Assembly (NCBI GenBank): GCA_026874595.1
Contig: CM049322.1
Location: 52,665,386 to 52,729,385 of the forward strand
Origin: Sipunculus nudus
Lineage: Eukaryota; Annelida; Sipuncula; Golfingiida; Sipunculidae
Direction: 5' to 3'
Length of the DNA: 64,000 nucleotides
The position numbers and the translations under genes were made by a program. The notes under the pieces were generated by a model that ran no database searches, was not told where the DNA came from, and worked only from the letters and a program-made list of their open reading frames with translations. Of this stretch, positions 13,077-24,101 are shown in pieces. Positions within the stretch are counted from its first letter, which is position 1; every line of letters starts with the position of its first letter.

Positions 13077-13870
13077 ATGACTCAATTCCATCTCCATATT
13101 TCAGCCTAAAACTACTCATATGGAACCATTAAAGTCAATTATTATAAGAATTATTGTAGGGATTATTCTTGTAAAATATTAAACAAACTGGCTTCAGTGG
13201 CGTCAGTCGAAAAACGTTTTGCAGGAATATAACTCACATTGGAAGATACAGCAAACTGGCTAAGTTCAGTTTCCCGTAACTCAGTAAAAAAACAATTTAC
13301 CTAAACCATTTGAACAAACCTGAATTATCAAAATCTAATGATAATTTATATGATGTAAGAATTTGGCGCAGTTGTTTTTTGAGAAGAAGGTCTTTGTAGC
13401 TATTGAGCTAAAATGGGATGTTATGGCATTTGACTAATTCAGCTTCCCATAACTCAACCAAAAATCACCGAACAGTGACCATTTGAACAAACTTCAGATA
13501 CCCTAAGATAATTTCTGTGCAATATTAAACAATTTAGCCAAATGGTTTCAAAGAAGATTTTTTTGTAGCCCTCTCTTGAATATAGCGTACAAAAAAAGGC
13601 CGATGAAGGTGTCGCCACCAATACCTCAATTCAGATATGCCTCATGTGACCAACATTGGCATAACATTTGGTGATGATAGTGCCAGCCGTTTCCAATCAA
13701 TGCAATTTTGGACAGATGACTAAGTTCAACCTCCTATAACTTGGCCAAAAATGTCCGAACTGGAACCATTCGAACATACTTGAGAGATTGTTCCAGGTAT
13801 CATTTCCGTGAAATATGGGACAATTTGGCTAAACAGTTTCGGAGAAGAAGATTTTTAAAGCTGTCTTTAG
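13077..13870 (+). repeat. Degenerate tandem units (CTAACTCAnCCAAAAA...TTTGAACA type)
   Basis: A block running from 'ACTAAGTTCAnCTTCCCATAACTC', through 'ACCATTTGAACA' and an AATATTAAACAATTTGGC segment, to 'GAAGAAGATTTTT' recurs at about 13,077, 13,258, 13,432 and 13,715. Copies are strongly diverged. The array ends at 13,999 with a GACGGACGACGGACG run and an AGCTAAAAA end, like the array that follows it. Confidence 0.65.
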
Positions 13871-14056
13871 CTTTTCCTTAATAATCTAAGAAAATGCAGT
13901 AAAAAATAAACAAAATCAGATAGAGTTTTTCAGATTACTGAATATTTGAAAACATTGGTGATGCTGGCTCCTGCCGTTTTTGAGTAAGCTATTATTAACG
14001 TACAGACGACGGACGACGGACGACGCTGCACCATCGCATAAGCTTACAGGTTAGCT

Positions 14057-15360
14057 AAAAATACACATGGTACCACCAGCTTGCTGAAACTGATGGAACA
14101 CTCCATTATCAATGTACATGCAAAGACTCATGGTTATCACGGCAGTAATTGTCCAGATACTGAAGCTTTAGTATATTTTTTTTTATTACTCGGGGGGGGG
14201 GGGACTTTCAAGGCCCATTTCTCGAAGAATATACAGAACAAAGACCTGATTTCAGCTTTTCAAGGAGATTTTTCATGAACCTCCCTGGATGTCAAGTGAG
14301 AAGATTCCAGATTCAGCGTTTACGATTTATGCCCTATTAACAGATTACAGCTTCTTTGAAGGTGTCAAAAAAAGAAGAAAAAAAAAAATCGTAAAAGTAA
14401 GAAAAAAATACAGGTGGCGCAACTAGTTTGCAGGAACCGATGGAACACACCATGACCAATATTCATGCAAAGAATCATGGTGATAAATGCATTCGTTATT
14501 CAGATACATGATTTTTTGTATCAAATTTTTAATTATTCTGAGGGGTACTAACAAACCCCATAGCTTGGAGGATATGAGTAACAGAGTTCTTATTTCAGGT
14601 ACCAATAGAGACTTTTCATGGATCTCCCTTGATGTCAAGTTAGAAGATTCCAGGTCCAGCAGTTACGATTTGTGCCCTGTTAAGAGATGATAGCTTCTTA
14701 AAAGGTATCAAAAATAGAGAAAAAAAAATCCTAAAAATTAGAAAAATACATTTAGCGCCACCAGTTTGCAGGAACTGACGGAAGACTCCATGATTAATAT
14801 TCATGCACAGAATCATACTGATCAATGGATAAGTTATTCAGATACTCTAGCTTTTGTATCTAATTTTTAATTATTTTGAGGGGCACTTACGAGCCCCATA
14901 GCTCGGAGAATATGGGTAACAGAGACCTAATTTCAGATTTCTACGGTGACTTGTCATGGACCTTCTTTGATGTCAAGTCAGAAGATTTCAGATCAAACGC
15001 TTACGATTTGTGCCCTGTTAACAGAGAACTGCATCTTAATAGGTCTCAAAAATAGAGAAAAAAAAATCGTAAAAATATAAAAAAATACAGGTGGCGCCAC
15101 TAGTTTGCAGGAACTGACGGAACACTCCATGATCAATATTCATCCAAAGAATCATGGTGATCAAGACAGTAGTTTTTCAGATACTGTAGCTTTTATATCA
15201 ATTTTTTTTATTATTCTGGCGGGTACTTACGAGACCCATAGCTCAAAGAATATGGATAAGAGAGACCTAATTTCAGGTTTCCAAGGAGATTTTTTTAAGA
15301 CCTTTCTGGACTTTAATTTAGAAGATTCCAGGTCCAGCGGTTAGGATTTGTGCCCTGTTA
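14057..15360 (+). repeat. Four tandem units of ~340 bp
   Basis: Units start near 14,060, 14,409, 14,749 and 15,087. Each begins CAGGTGGCGCCACnAGTTTGC, then GGAACTGACGGAACACTCC, a C-rich middle and a GATTCCAGGTCCAGCGGTTA segment, and ends in an A-rich run before the next CAGGTGGCG. Unit-to-unit identity is high enough to align by eye. The open frames inside are not conserved between units, so this is not coding. A run of 12 G lies at 14,192-14,203 in the first unit. Confidence 0.85.
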
Positions 15361-15470
15361 ACGGACGGCCGAACGCCCGGACGACCAGACGGCCGGACAG
15401 CCAGACGGACGGACGACGGGAAAAGAGTGATCGCTATAGCTCAGATGACTTTCAGTCAGTTGAGCTAACA
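15361..15470 (+). repeat. GACGGACGG-type repeat terminus (plus orientation)
   Basis: Directly follows the fourth 340-bp unit. A GC-rich run of GGACG/GGCCG variants leads into GTGATCGCTATAGCTCAGATG and ends CAGTTGAGCTAA. A shorter version closes the preceding array at 13,999-14,056, and a reverse-oriented one lies at 61,990-62,060. I read these as a shared end of one dispersed non-autonomous repeat family. Confidence 0.65.
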
Positions 15471-16289
15471 AGAGACCAATGCCTAATACGAAATGTTACA
15501 CGTAATATAAAAACCGTCATTTATAATTCCCAACTTTTTGGTTCTCTTGAAACTTTGTAGCCATGTCACGTTGGGTGGACTGCTTCAGTTTGAATATGAA
15601 ATATTTTAGAATATTTATGACACTAAAGAAACAATCAATAGTTAGCTTTAAAGGGAGTTGCATTATCGTGTCACTTACGAACTTAGCTTTTACAGAGTCA
15701 CCAATGTTGATATGTAACAAAATAGGCTGTTTACTCCGATAGTGATACTATTGCGTCACTTAAATATATTGCCAGGTAGGGTATTAATTTCATTTCAGTT
15801 GATTCGGTTAAGAATCCCTTCCTTCATTGCAGCATACCATTAGGAATTAATCTGTCAGTTCAAGAAAATATTGCAAAATTTCAACGTGCACCCCACCATG
15901 GAACAGATTAAAGTAAACCTATAGGCAAGTATTCTTACACAGGGCGACTTTTCACACTGAAACACCATCTGATATTGGCAAAGCAGTTCTTCTGTACACA
16001 GATGTTTACATCAATCTGGTAATAGTATTAAACAATGAGAAGTTTGCAAACCAACTGTGTACTCCTCACTTATAATTGTTAGTTAATACTTTACAGGCAT
16101 GCCATGTCTTTCTTTGGTAATTATTCTGTAACATAACCTCCATATTACCATAAAGTTTTGAGCAAACCAAAACCAGGAAAATTGACCTTGTCCTATTTTG
16201 TAAATACATTAAAGATAAATATGTTTAAAAAAACAATTTTTATAGATATTCTGAAACGATAAATGCAAATTCTTACAATAAATAATATA
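15471..16289. other. No gene seen
   Basis: AT-rich sequence without open frames above noise and without clear repeats. Confidence 0.45.
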
Positions 16290-16516
16290 TCAGCTTATGC
16301 TTGATCAAAGTGTTAGGGGCAATATCAACAAGAGTAACATTGGAAGTCTTGTGCTTGACAAAAAGGTTTTATGTGCAACATTTTGAACAATATCATTTAA
16401 CATCAAACGCTTAATGCTAGATCAAAATATTTGATTGCAACAATATTAATAGTATCATATAACGCTGAACCCTATGTGGTAGATCAAACAGTTTGAGTGC
16501 ACTATTAAACATATTA
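16290..16516. repeat. ~60-bp minisatellite, left part
   Basis: About four diverged units of the type GCTTGATCAAAnTGTTTGnGTGCAACATTAAACAATATCATTTAACnnTnAAC. The array is cut at 16,516 by a DNA-transposon relic and resumes on its far side at 17,246. Confidence 0.7.
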
Positions 16517-17245
16517 CAGCAAAACCCCGGGCTGAGGACACTTTTCTGCAGCAGATACCCCGCCTTACGGACAACAGTTGCTAAGCAGAAACATGTTTAC
16601 TACATTAGGAACCAAACTATTGCGGACAACGGACACTTTTTGCCCGCCTATCAATAAAGATCACCTCCTCTAAAGAACACCAAAGCTGCCGCCTTATCAG
16701 GTGGCAGGACACATGTTATATACTGCAAATATGTTCTGCTTCTAGTAAGTTTCTCGCTACATTCAACTGTTTTCATTATTGATTAAGGTGGTTATGGAAA
16801 CAAAGTAAAACCTTGTAACAAAACGTGAATGTGTTCCCCTTATGCCGAGCTCAAACTGAAGTGAAACAAATATTCTAATTTCAGGTCATATTTTTTTTTC
16901 TCATACGACTGGGACATATATTTTATCAGGTGTTTCCCGCATGGACGGTCACGGGTCATGAATTACCCCCGGACCTGGTATTCGTTTAGGCTATACAGCT
17001 AAAGGCTTCCTTTCTTTTAGAAAAAGACAAGGTAATTAGGAATGTTTTCTTAAATATAGGAATTGCTTCGAACAGCACCCGATGGTTAATCATGACCTAT
17101 TTTCTACATCGAACGATGTAGATTTTAACTCAATGAATAATTCATTAATGTAATAGCCGGATAAAAAGTAGACATCTGGTAACAACACGTCATCCGGCCA
17201 CGACCCCCGGTCCCGTGACTCTCCGCTATACAGGGATTTACTCTG
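16517..17245. mobile_element. DNA-transposon relic with CAGnnAAACCCC-type ends (pogo/Tigger-like?)
   Basis: The left end CAGCAAAACCCCGGGCTGAG and the reverse complement of the right end, CAGAGTAAATCCCTGTATAG, are imperfect inverted copies. CGGACAnC and TTACGGACAACA motifs follow inside the left end, as in many pogo/Tigger-type elements. A TA dinucleotide precedes the left end; the matching right TA is not preserved. No transposase frame is visible in 729 bp, so it is non-autonomous or internally deleted. The flanks are two halves of one minisatellite, which fixes both insertion borders. Confidence 0.6.
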
Positions 17246-17450
17246 TCAATTAACGTTGAACATCTTGCGCTAGATCAGAATGGTTGAGAGCAATATTAAA
17301 ATATAGTATCATTGAAAATTGTACATCTTTTGCGATATCAAATTCTTGGAGTGCAAGATTAAAATATATTCAATTAACGCCTTGTACTAGATCTAAATGT
17401 GTGAGTGGTATCATATTACACTGAACGTCCTGTGCTGAACAATGTATTTA
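17246..17450. repeat. ~60-bp minisatellite, right part
   Basis: Units such as AACATCTTGCGCTAGATCAGAATGGTTGAGnGCAATATTAAAATAT continue the array seen at 16,290-16,516, in the same orientation. Confidence 0.65.
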
Positions 17451-17579
17451 ACAATTTTATAAATGTTCGATAACACATATATTATTACTCTCAATCAATC
17501 CGAAATAACCAGGTCATTTTTTAGACATTAATAAATGTTTAAGTCCAACAATGCTAACAGGATCGTTCCACACGGAACT

Positions 17580-17870
17580 TTAAGTCCTAGTTCCAAATAT
17601 AGTACAGTAGAACTAAAATATCTGAGATGCACAAATATAATAAGATAAATCTTGAAAATGTTTTAGTCATGAACCAGATTAATGAATCTAATCTGCAGAT
17701 AGTTTCAGTCATACACCAAAAATCATAAACAAAATTCGGCACGTTTCAGTGATGTACCAAAATATAATGAAACAAATTGCAGAATGTTCGTCATCCACAA
17801 AAAAAGTGAGAAAATCTGCTGAATGTTTCATTTATGCACCAAAAATGTCATTTTAATCAGTCATTTTTTT
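17580..17870. repeat. Degenerate ~55-bp minisatellite (GTTTCAGTCATGCACCAAAAAT type)
   Basis: About five units around the motif TTTCAGTCATnCACCAAAAAT followed by AATnAAACAAAT. Divergence is high and unit length varies. Confidence 0.55.
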
Positions 17871-18214
17871 GTGTGAATCATATTAGATTTACTGATATTA
17901 ATAATTCTATACATTTTCAAGGGGACAATATAAACAGATGATAGGTCTTCACTCATCACTAGTCAGAAACGCACTGCAAGGTGGACTAGGAGTTAATGGT
18001 GGTGTTTGTTTGACCAAGCGAATGCTCAGTTGGCCAACAGGTGTTTCGATATGTGTCTGTATGTGCTCATAGGTTCATTTTTTTTTTTTTGCCATGACAA
18101 TAAAGCTCCTGTAAATTCAAAAGAAGTTTCCTTCCGAGGACAGGTAACAGAATTTGCTTAAGATCATGTATTGTAAAATGTATTACACCTGGGTGTCTTA
18201 CGATTTCCAAATAT

Positions 18215-18665
18215 GTTCCCTGTGTGTGGAGCTAATCCGTGCTTTCATTTATGATGATTAATACTTGGGTGTGCTTGGATACCAACTGACCTATGTTGAT
18301 ATGTTTCTTGTTACTTAGTGTCAGAGTATTCTTATTAATTAATTTGTAAAATATGTGTGGAGCAAAACCGTGTTTTAACTTATGATCATCGATGCTTGGG
18401 CATTGCGATCCGTTTCAAATATGTGGGTTTTTTCAAACATGTGTATATTTCTCTGCGAAGGCGAATGACAGTGGCTTGATTAACTATATTGTTGGTTATG
18501 TAATAACTATGAAGAGGGCAATGTTGTTTATTTTTGCAGTTACAGTTATGCTTAATTTGTTGTAATTTACGCTAATTCTATGCTTGTTGTGCTTGGATAC
18601 TATCTGGCCTATGTTTGAGATGTGTTTGTTACTTAGCGTCACAGTATTCTCATTAATTAATTTTT
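18215..18665. repeat. Diverged direct duplication (GTGCTTGGATAC... block)
   Basis: A block from TGTGCTTGGATACnAnCTG to the ATTAATTAATTTnT stretch occurs at about 18,270-18,345 and again at 18,588-18,665. A shorter pair starting GTGTGGAGCnAAnCCGTG lies at 18,222 and 18,353. Confidence 0.6.
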
Positions 18666-18841
18666 TAGAGTTTATGTTTCCTCAAGCTGATGCTGGTTGA
18701 AAATGTTACTTCCGCCGTTAGTCTTTGAATGGTGAATTAAAGCAGGTTATATTTCTACCTCGATTTTTAAACGAGTGCAGATAGAAATCCTGAACTATAG
18801 TTCCTAGAGATACTTACAGCAGAGCAATTTCCCTCTTTGCA

Positions 18842-18856
18842 ATATATATATATATG

Positions 18857-18898
<42 letters not shown>

Positions 18899-18908
18899 AA
18901 TATATATA
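18842..18908. repeat. (AT)n microsatellite, interrupted
   Basis: TA run with a few interruptions (ATGTATATAA, ATGCGAATA). Confidence 0.95.
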
Positions 18909-19006
18909 AGCAAATATCTATTCATCATTACGTGCGTTTTCTTTGTGTTGGGTGCAAGTATGCTTTTTTCTGGTGATAAATGAACAGTGTAAGAAGGCAA
19001 TGTGTT

Positions 19007-19279
19007 TCAAGGGCATTTGATTAACTCTAAGATCGAAGTGTCAGCACTTGCTTGAATAGTCGTGTTCCTGTAGCCAGGTCGTGCCTTGAACAGCTGGCAC
19101 AGCATCCCTACCGGCTGCTCGATGACATTGATGGTCATGCAGGCTGAGAGTCTGGAGACATTTCATAACGCACTCGGTCTTGGTCTTGTCTGACAGAATT
19201 TCGACAGCCTCCGATCCGACGAACACACTCTCAGGAATTAGGTTGAAATGTCCACTTCTTGCCATTTTACTGGTGATTT
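19007..19279 (-). pseudogene. Apple/PAN-domain terminal exon with one frameshift
   Basis: After a good acceptor (GTTACAG at 19,280-19,286) the minus strand reads ITSKMARSGHFNLIPESVF, then AVEILSDKTKTECVMKCL, typical of the first half of an apple/PAN domain (Thr-Glu-Cys-x3-Cys). The second half, LSACMTINVIE and MLCQLFKARPGYRNTTIQ, is in the next frame and ends at a TGA at 19,007-19,009. One extra base near CTCCAGACTC explains the change. Apple domains are disulfide-bonded adhesion modules of secreted proteins. The exon starts in phase 1, the same phase as the signal-peptide exon at 30.6 kb and the ILEI exon at 21.8-22.3 kb, so all three could once have belonged to one gene. A sequencing error cannot be excluded. 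Confidence 0.65.
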
Positions 19280-19286
19280 CTGTAAC

Positions 19287-21762
19287 GAATTATTTACATT
19301 AAGCTATAGCTAAATATCACTCCCATTGTCTGTATGAAGAATCAGTATCACGTAACACCTAACATTCAACAATATGGTTACAATTAAGTCTTAACATATA
19401 AATGACTTCTATTAATTGCCATTTTTTAATTATAAAGGTGTTATGACTTGTGATTATTTTACTTTTATAGCTTATAAACTGTATTAAATATTAATCAGTG
19501 TAAAAATAAAGGTAACCGAATTTTTCTTTAACTTTTATCCGGCCAGGTGGAGATACTCATTAGTTTAATGATTCTGAATATTAAACTCAAGTCAGATGTC
19601 GAAGAGGTTGCCACAAAATCATAACCCGTGAAAAATTAGGCCGTGATAACAAAACGAGGTCAAACATTCTGCCGTAACCTTTTAAGGAACATTACTTTCA
19701 GAAAGAACATATGGCATGGCCTTCGACGTTCTGCTGAAGTTGTCAATAAGAACAGTTTTGGAAGTAATTTAAAGTTTGGGTTGGTCAATAATTCAGAATA
19801 TAATGCGAGCGTTACAATCTGCTAAATAAGACACACTACTTGAGGTTATAGCACATAAATGTAGGTAAAAATGACCTAATTAGGGATTTGCAAGTAGGGT
19901 TTTCAAGAACATGTCTGAAAAATTAATCTTTTAATATCCCGTTCCTAATTGTTAAAGCGATTCTGCCCTGATAAAAAAAGTTGGCTGTGATTCTCAACAG
20001 GAGCCAATGGGGTCTACCATTCCTTCTATACTTAATGATGGCACTACCTGTAACTTATAATGTTAAACCATTTATGTGGCTAGCTTTATTGTTTCCTCAG
20101 AGGACCTATCTCGAACAGTTAGCAAAGGGTGACTGAAGTCCCCTTGTACCAGAAATATTAAACACTGCAATTTAGGGGAGAAGTGGAAAAGCAATAAGAT
20201 AAGTTGGACTTGAGTATTTCTACATAAGTGCCACTACCTGCAGCTTACTCTTTAATACCAATGTCAATATACTTAAGAAAATCAAGAAATTCATTGGCAT
20301 TCTATAGCAGACAAATCATACACTTGTAAAGTTAAATTTCTGACCAAGAAAATTCCTGGGAAGATTACCAATTTTATAAATAATTTAACTCAATTCACAC
20401 ACATTTAGGTAGAATGGCTTTAAAATATTAAGGTGACTCAAGTCCCATAGTTTAAACATCCTGGGTCTTACGGTTATGATTAAAGGTTTGTTAGTGAACG
20501 GACGATCGCTTTTTCGTCAACTCAGAAAATATAGGTACTTCTAATGTTAAACAAAGGACCCCTCTGGACCAGATAGCACGTGAAGTTTGAACTTCCTGGG
20601 AAGTTTTCCGTTCTGAAGCTGAACTTACGGGGTCTTATGTATAATTAATAAAAGGAATATATCTTTTGATAATGGAATATACCTCACAGTGGTCAACTTT
20701 TTGGTTTCCAAAAAGGACCTATATGGATTAGTTACCATGTGAAGTTTGAAGTTCCCTAGTCTTAAACCATTTGTGCTCGATTACCATGAAAGATGACTTT
20801 TATTATTTCTCAGTGTAATTTAAAGAATTCTTCTAAGGCGATTCTTGATACACACTACACTTGTAATTATTATTTCTTTTTTTTGGGGGGGGGGGGGGGA
20901 AGGAGGGGGTCGGCTCATATACTTTGGCATAAATAAAACATCTTTTATTTTAGTGGTAAATCGAAGATTGGAATTATGTATTGATCTTTTAATTCGTGGG
21001 TCAATCATTAAAAAGGATCTTCACACCTTCGATGCATCCTTGGGTCTTAGTCCAAATTTTATGAATAGAACACTTCTTAAAGCATTTTAAAAGTAAAGGG
21101 TGTAGTATGTGTTGATCATCGAATGACAATATTCCGAAAAAGACCGAGACCAGGAGTTTTACGACCTTGAACAAAATGTACGAGAAAGAAATGAAATTTT
21201 TTATTTGCGGGGACCTTATAGTTAATCGCATGGTATGTCTTTATATTCTAGTTAGCTTAATACCATAGCAACAATGCATGTGTAAATAATGATAATAAAG
21301 GGATATCATATTATGCATAGTCAAAGGATCTTTACAGCGTACGTCGATGTGTTACATATTGAATTATTCTGGAAAAAGGAGCCGGACAGGTAAATGAATA
21401 TAAATGTCATATAAACAAGTGTTAAACATGACTAGTCATAACAAAAAAAATGCATACAAATTACAGAGCTCACGTCGTTGTTTTATCTGTCGAATTTTCT
21501 TTAAACGAATAGATTAAAATCAAATATACTTTCATTGGACGTTTAGGGTTGTCCTCGACAGGGTGTCCATTATTTCTGGAAACGCTGAAAGTGTCGTCAA
21601 CGAGCAATTTAAATACCCTTTCTTGGTACAAAGAAACTGTTTCCATCCAGTGATACTCAAAGATATAGCGGTATAGTTTTATCATTTAATGGCTTCTGCT
21701 ACATATCAAAGGAAACTGGTGCTGCTACGAGCTCCAAATTATATAGGAATATGAACCATCAG
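19287..21762. other. No gene seen; one poly-G run
   Basis: AT-rich and otherwise featureless. A run of 15 G (20,885-20,899) is followed by AAGGAGGGGG, on the strand that could form a G-quadruplex. Confidence 0.45.
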
Positions 21763-22281
21763 TTAATGAATTTTAAAAACGGTAGGCCCCTGTCCTCGAG
21801 GCAGTTGAATCATTCGAGTGTGAGATGTGTCACCAACTACTGCTACCCATGCTGCCGACGAACGCCACCATTTACCGTGGTTCCTTCCACCGGAGATCAT
21901 TATACACAGTTTTCTTAGCGTTTCGTTGGCATTCATTAAGGTGTAAGTAAATTTGTCCTCTGTGATACCAACAACAATGGTCCCGTTAGGGAGACCGATC
22001 AAGCGATTGCTTAAAGCTAACGCCCCATCTACTTGGCTAAGTGTAGCATGAGTGTCATACGCTCCCGTGAAGGTCACGTGACAAGCGGTATCTGACATAA
22101 TGAGTGTGGCAATCTTTACCCCACGGTTTTCTTTCCCCCTCGATCTCATGGAGGAACTGTCTGGTATCCATTGTATTTCCATTAATGAACATCGCTGACT
22201 TCCTTTTTTTCCAGTCTGGGTCCTCAGCGCTAAAACTCTCTAGCTGTTTCAAGCAGTACGGCACTGTCATCCTGGAACATT
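21763..22281 (-). pseudogene. ILEI (FAM3-like) domain exon, copy 2, one frameshift
   Basis: An acceptor TTTTAG precedes a phase-1 exon reading CSRMTVPYCLKQLESFS, then KSAMFINGN. A one-base shift in a GGAAATAC tract leads to IQWIPDSSSMRSRGKENRG, GVKIATLIM and the ILEI core TFTGAYDTH. LPNGTIVVGITEDKF and a RSSAAWVAVVGD segment follow, and a TAA at 21,763 ends it. ILEI domains are beta-rich modules of secreted, cytokine-like or carbohydrate-associated proteins. About 140 residues of the core are open, so this copy is far better kept than the one at 9.8 kb. If the extra A is a sequencing error, the exon would be intact. The upstream signal exon at 30.6 kb joins in phase. Confidence 0.7.
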
Positions 22282-24029
22282 CTAAAATTAATCACATAAA
22301 AAAAGATTAGGGGAGGAATCTAAATTTAGACATTAATTAACTGTTTATGCTAAAGGAATACCAGGTAATACCAGAAGATTTAAATAGCAAAATAAGAATA
22401 TGTTTAAATTTTGTATTTGATAGTGATTTATATATTTGATAAAAAAATAGTATTTTACACTACCTATTGTGAATGTTTAATTTAGTTGAAAATCCGATGG
22501 GAAATGCTGTAATTAGCTGGACTGAAACAATGTTTCTTCTCAATATTAAGCATAATTAGAATCGTGAGACCAGTGTTCTGATCAGCAACGCTCAAGACTA
22601 GTTATTTTGCAACCAAAGAGAGACAACTGTAAGTCTGTAATGCCTGCAATTGAAGTATGATATAATATAGCCTTTGGAAAGTGCGACCTTGAACAATAGG
22701 AAGAGGTAAAAAAATATAAGGTACAAATCTGCAAATAAAGCGGAGACTAAATTAACTGAGCGGTTATAAAAAAAATGCGCATTAGTGAATTGTGACTTGG
22801 AGACTGTGAAAATTGGAGTAGGGTCATATATTATTATTATTAGTAGTATTATTATTACGAGGAGCAACTAAACGGACCGAAATGACTCATTAGTAAAGTC
22901 TGTTTTTTCTAACAAAGTGGTAAAAACCTTTGATATATGAGCTTTCGAAGAGGGATAAAAAAAAGATCTACCAAATAATTTCCCCAATGACGCCCCATGG
23001 TTTGTACTGATTTAGTAATTGCTGCCACAAAATTAAGATAGAGTGTGACTCCTTGGTTAATAAACATCGATCTGAAAGAAGAAAATTCGTAGGATCGGGT
23101 GTTACAGGAAGTATATAAGAATGGACCGAACTGTACTGCTTGGGAACATTCAAACGGTAGACGTGCGCCACCCACATGGATTTGAATATGGGACTTCCCC
23201 AATATAACCCCTGGGCAAAACGTAACCCAAAATAAATATATGACCGAAATCCCGAAAGAAAATCCCTATATATCATAGAAGATTTATGTGGACATGTCAG
23301 CATGTAACCCCCCTTCCCCTCCCTCGTTCACATGCCCTATGAGCCATATTGCAGAGCTGGCGCAAACACGGACAGGACGAATACGAGAGACCAAAGAGTC
23401 CATCCACATTTATTGACCGAAATATAGGTAAAAAAATATGCTGATCAACCTATAACCTATGCGTTAACATTTCCCTGCATTACAACTTATTACATACACA
23501 TGTAAAATAAATAGGAAAAAGCTTAAAATCGCCCCTGGTTGAGTACCTATAGATTTACGTCAATTTTAGCAAGTCAAATGCACCATCAATTAAACAATAC
23601 GTGCTAAATTTAATTGGTAAAGCGCCATGTACCATTTTATCGATGTATTTTTTTAAGGAAAAGGGCACAGGTATACGTTTTGGTGAAAACAGCTGGGGCA
23701 GGAAGGTACACATTTTTCTCTTATAAACTTCCTGCCCAGACAACGCCCCTTCATGCACTAACGCACATATAATCCTACCAAAATCCCTTTCTGTCTGTTT
23801 ATACTAAAGCCATAGGTACATAGGTAGGCCTTTATGAATATTAAACCTTACGAAATTCACGAGCGTCAATAGAGTGGGATGGGGGTATATATCCCAACCC
23901 CTCACTCTTTATCAACCAGGGAAGATAAATCTAATCATCCCCTGCTATTCAGAGAATAAAAATGGAAACCAAAATATCAATAGTTAGATTAAGAATTACC
24001 TTTGGTTCAATTTCACCATTCTTGAGTGT

Positions 24030-24031
<2 letters not shown>
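22282..24031. other. No recognisable gene; overlapping open frames of unknown nature
   Basis: Two overlapping minus-strand open frames (22,909-23,303; 97 and 111 codons) and one at 23,555-23,758 (67 codons) show no motif I recognise. A sequence at 23,340-23,440 ending in a TTTATTG stretch resembles the 3' edge of a transposable element, but this is not firm. Confidence 0.35.
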
Positions 24032-24082
<51 letters not shown>

Positions 24083-24101
24083 TAATATATATATATATAT
24101 T
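24032..24101. repeat. (AT)n microsatellite
   Basis: Two TA runs split by ACATTA. Confidence 0.95.

Noticed and set aside
14081-15344. Similar open frames in successive 340-bp units
   Set aside because: Frames are not conserved across all units and are interrupted differently; tandem repeat, not genes.
22909-23303. Two overlapping minus-strand frames of about 100 codons
   Set aside because: No motif recognised in either frame and no splice logic; left unassigned.
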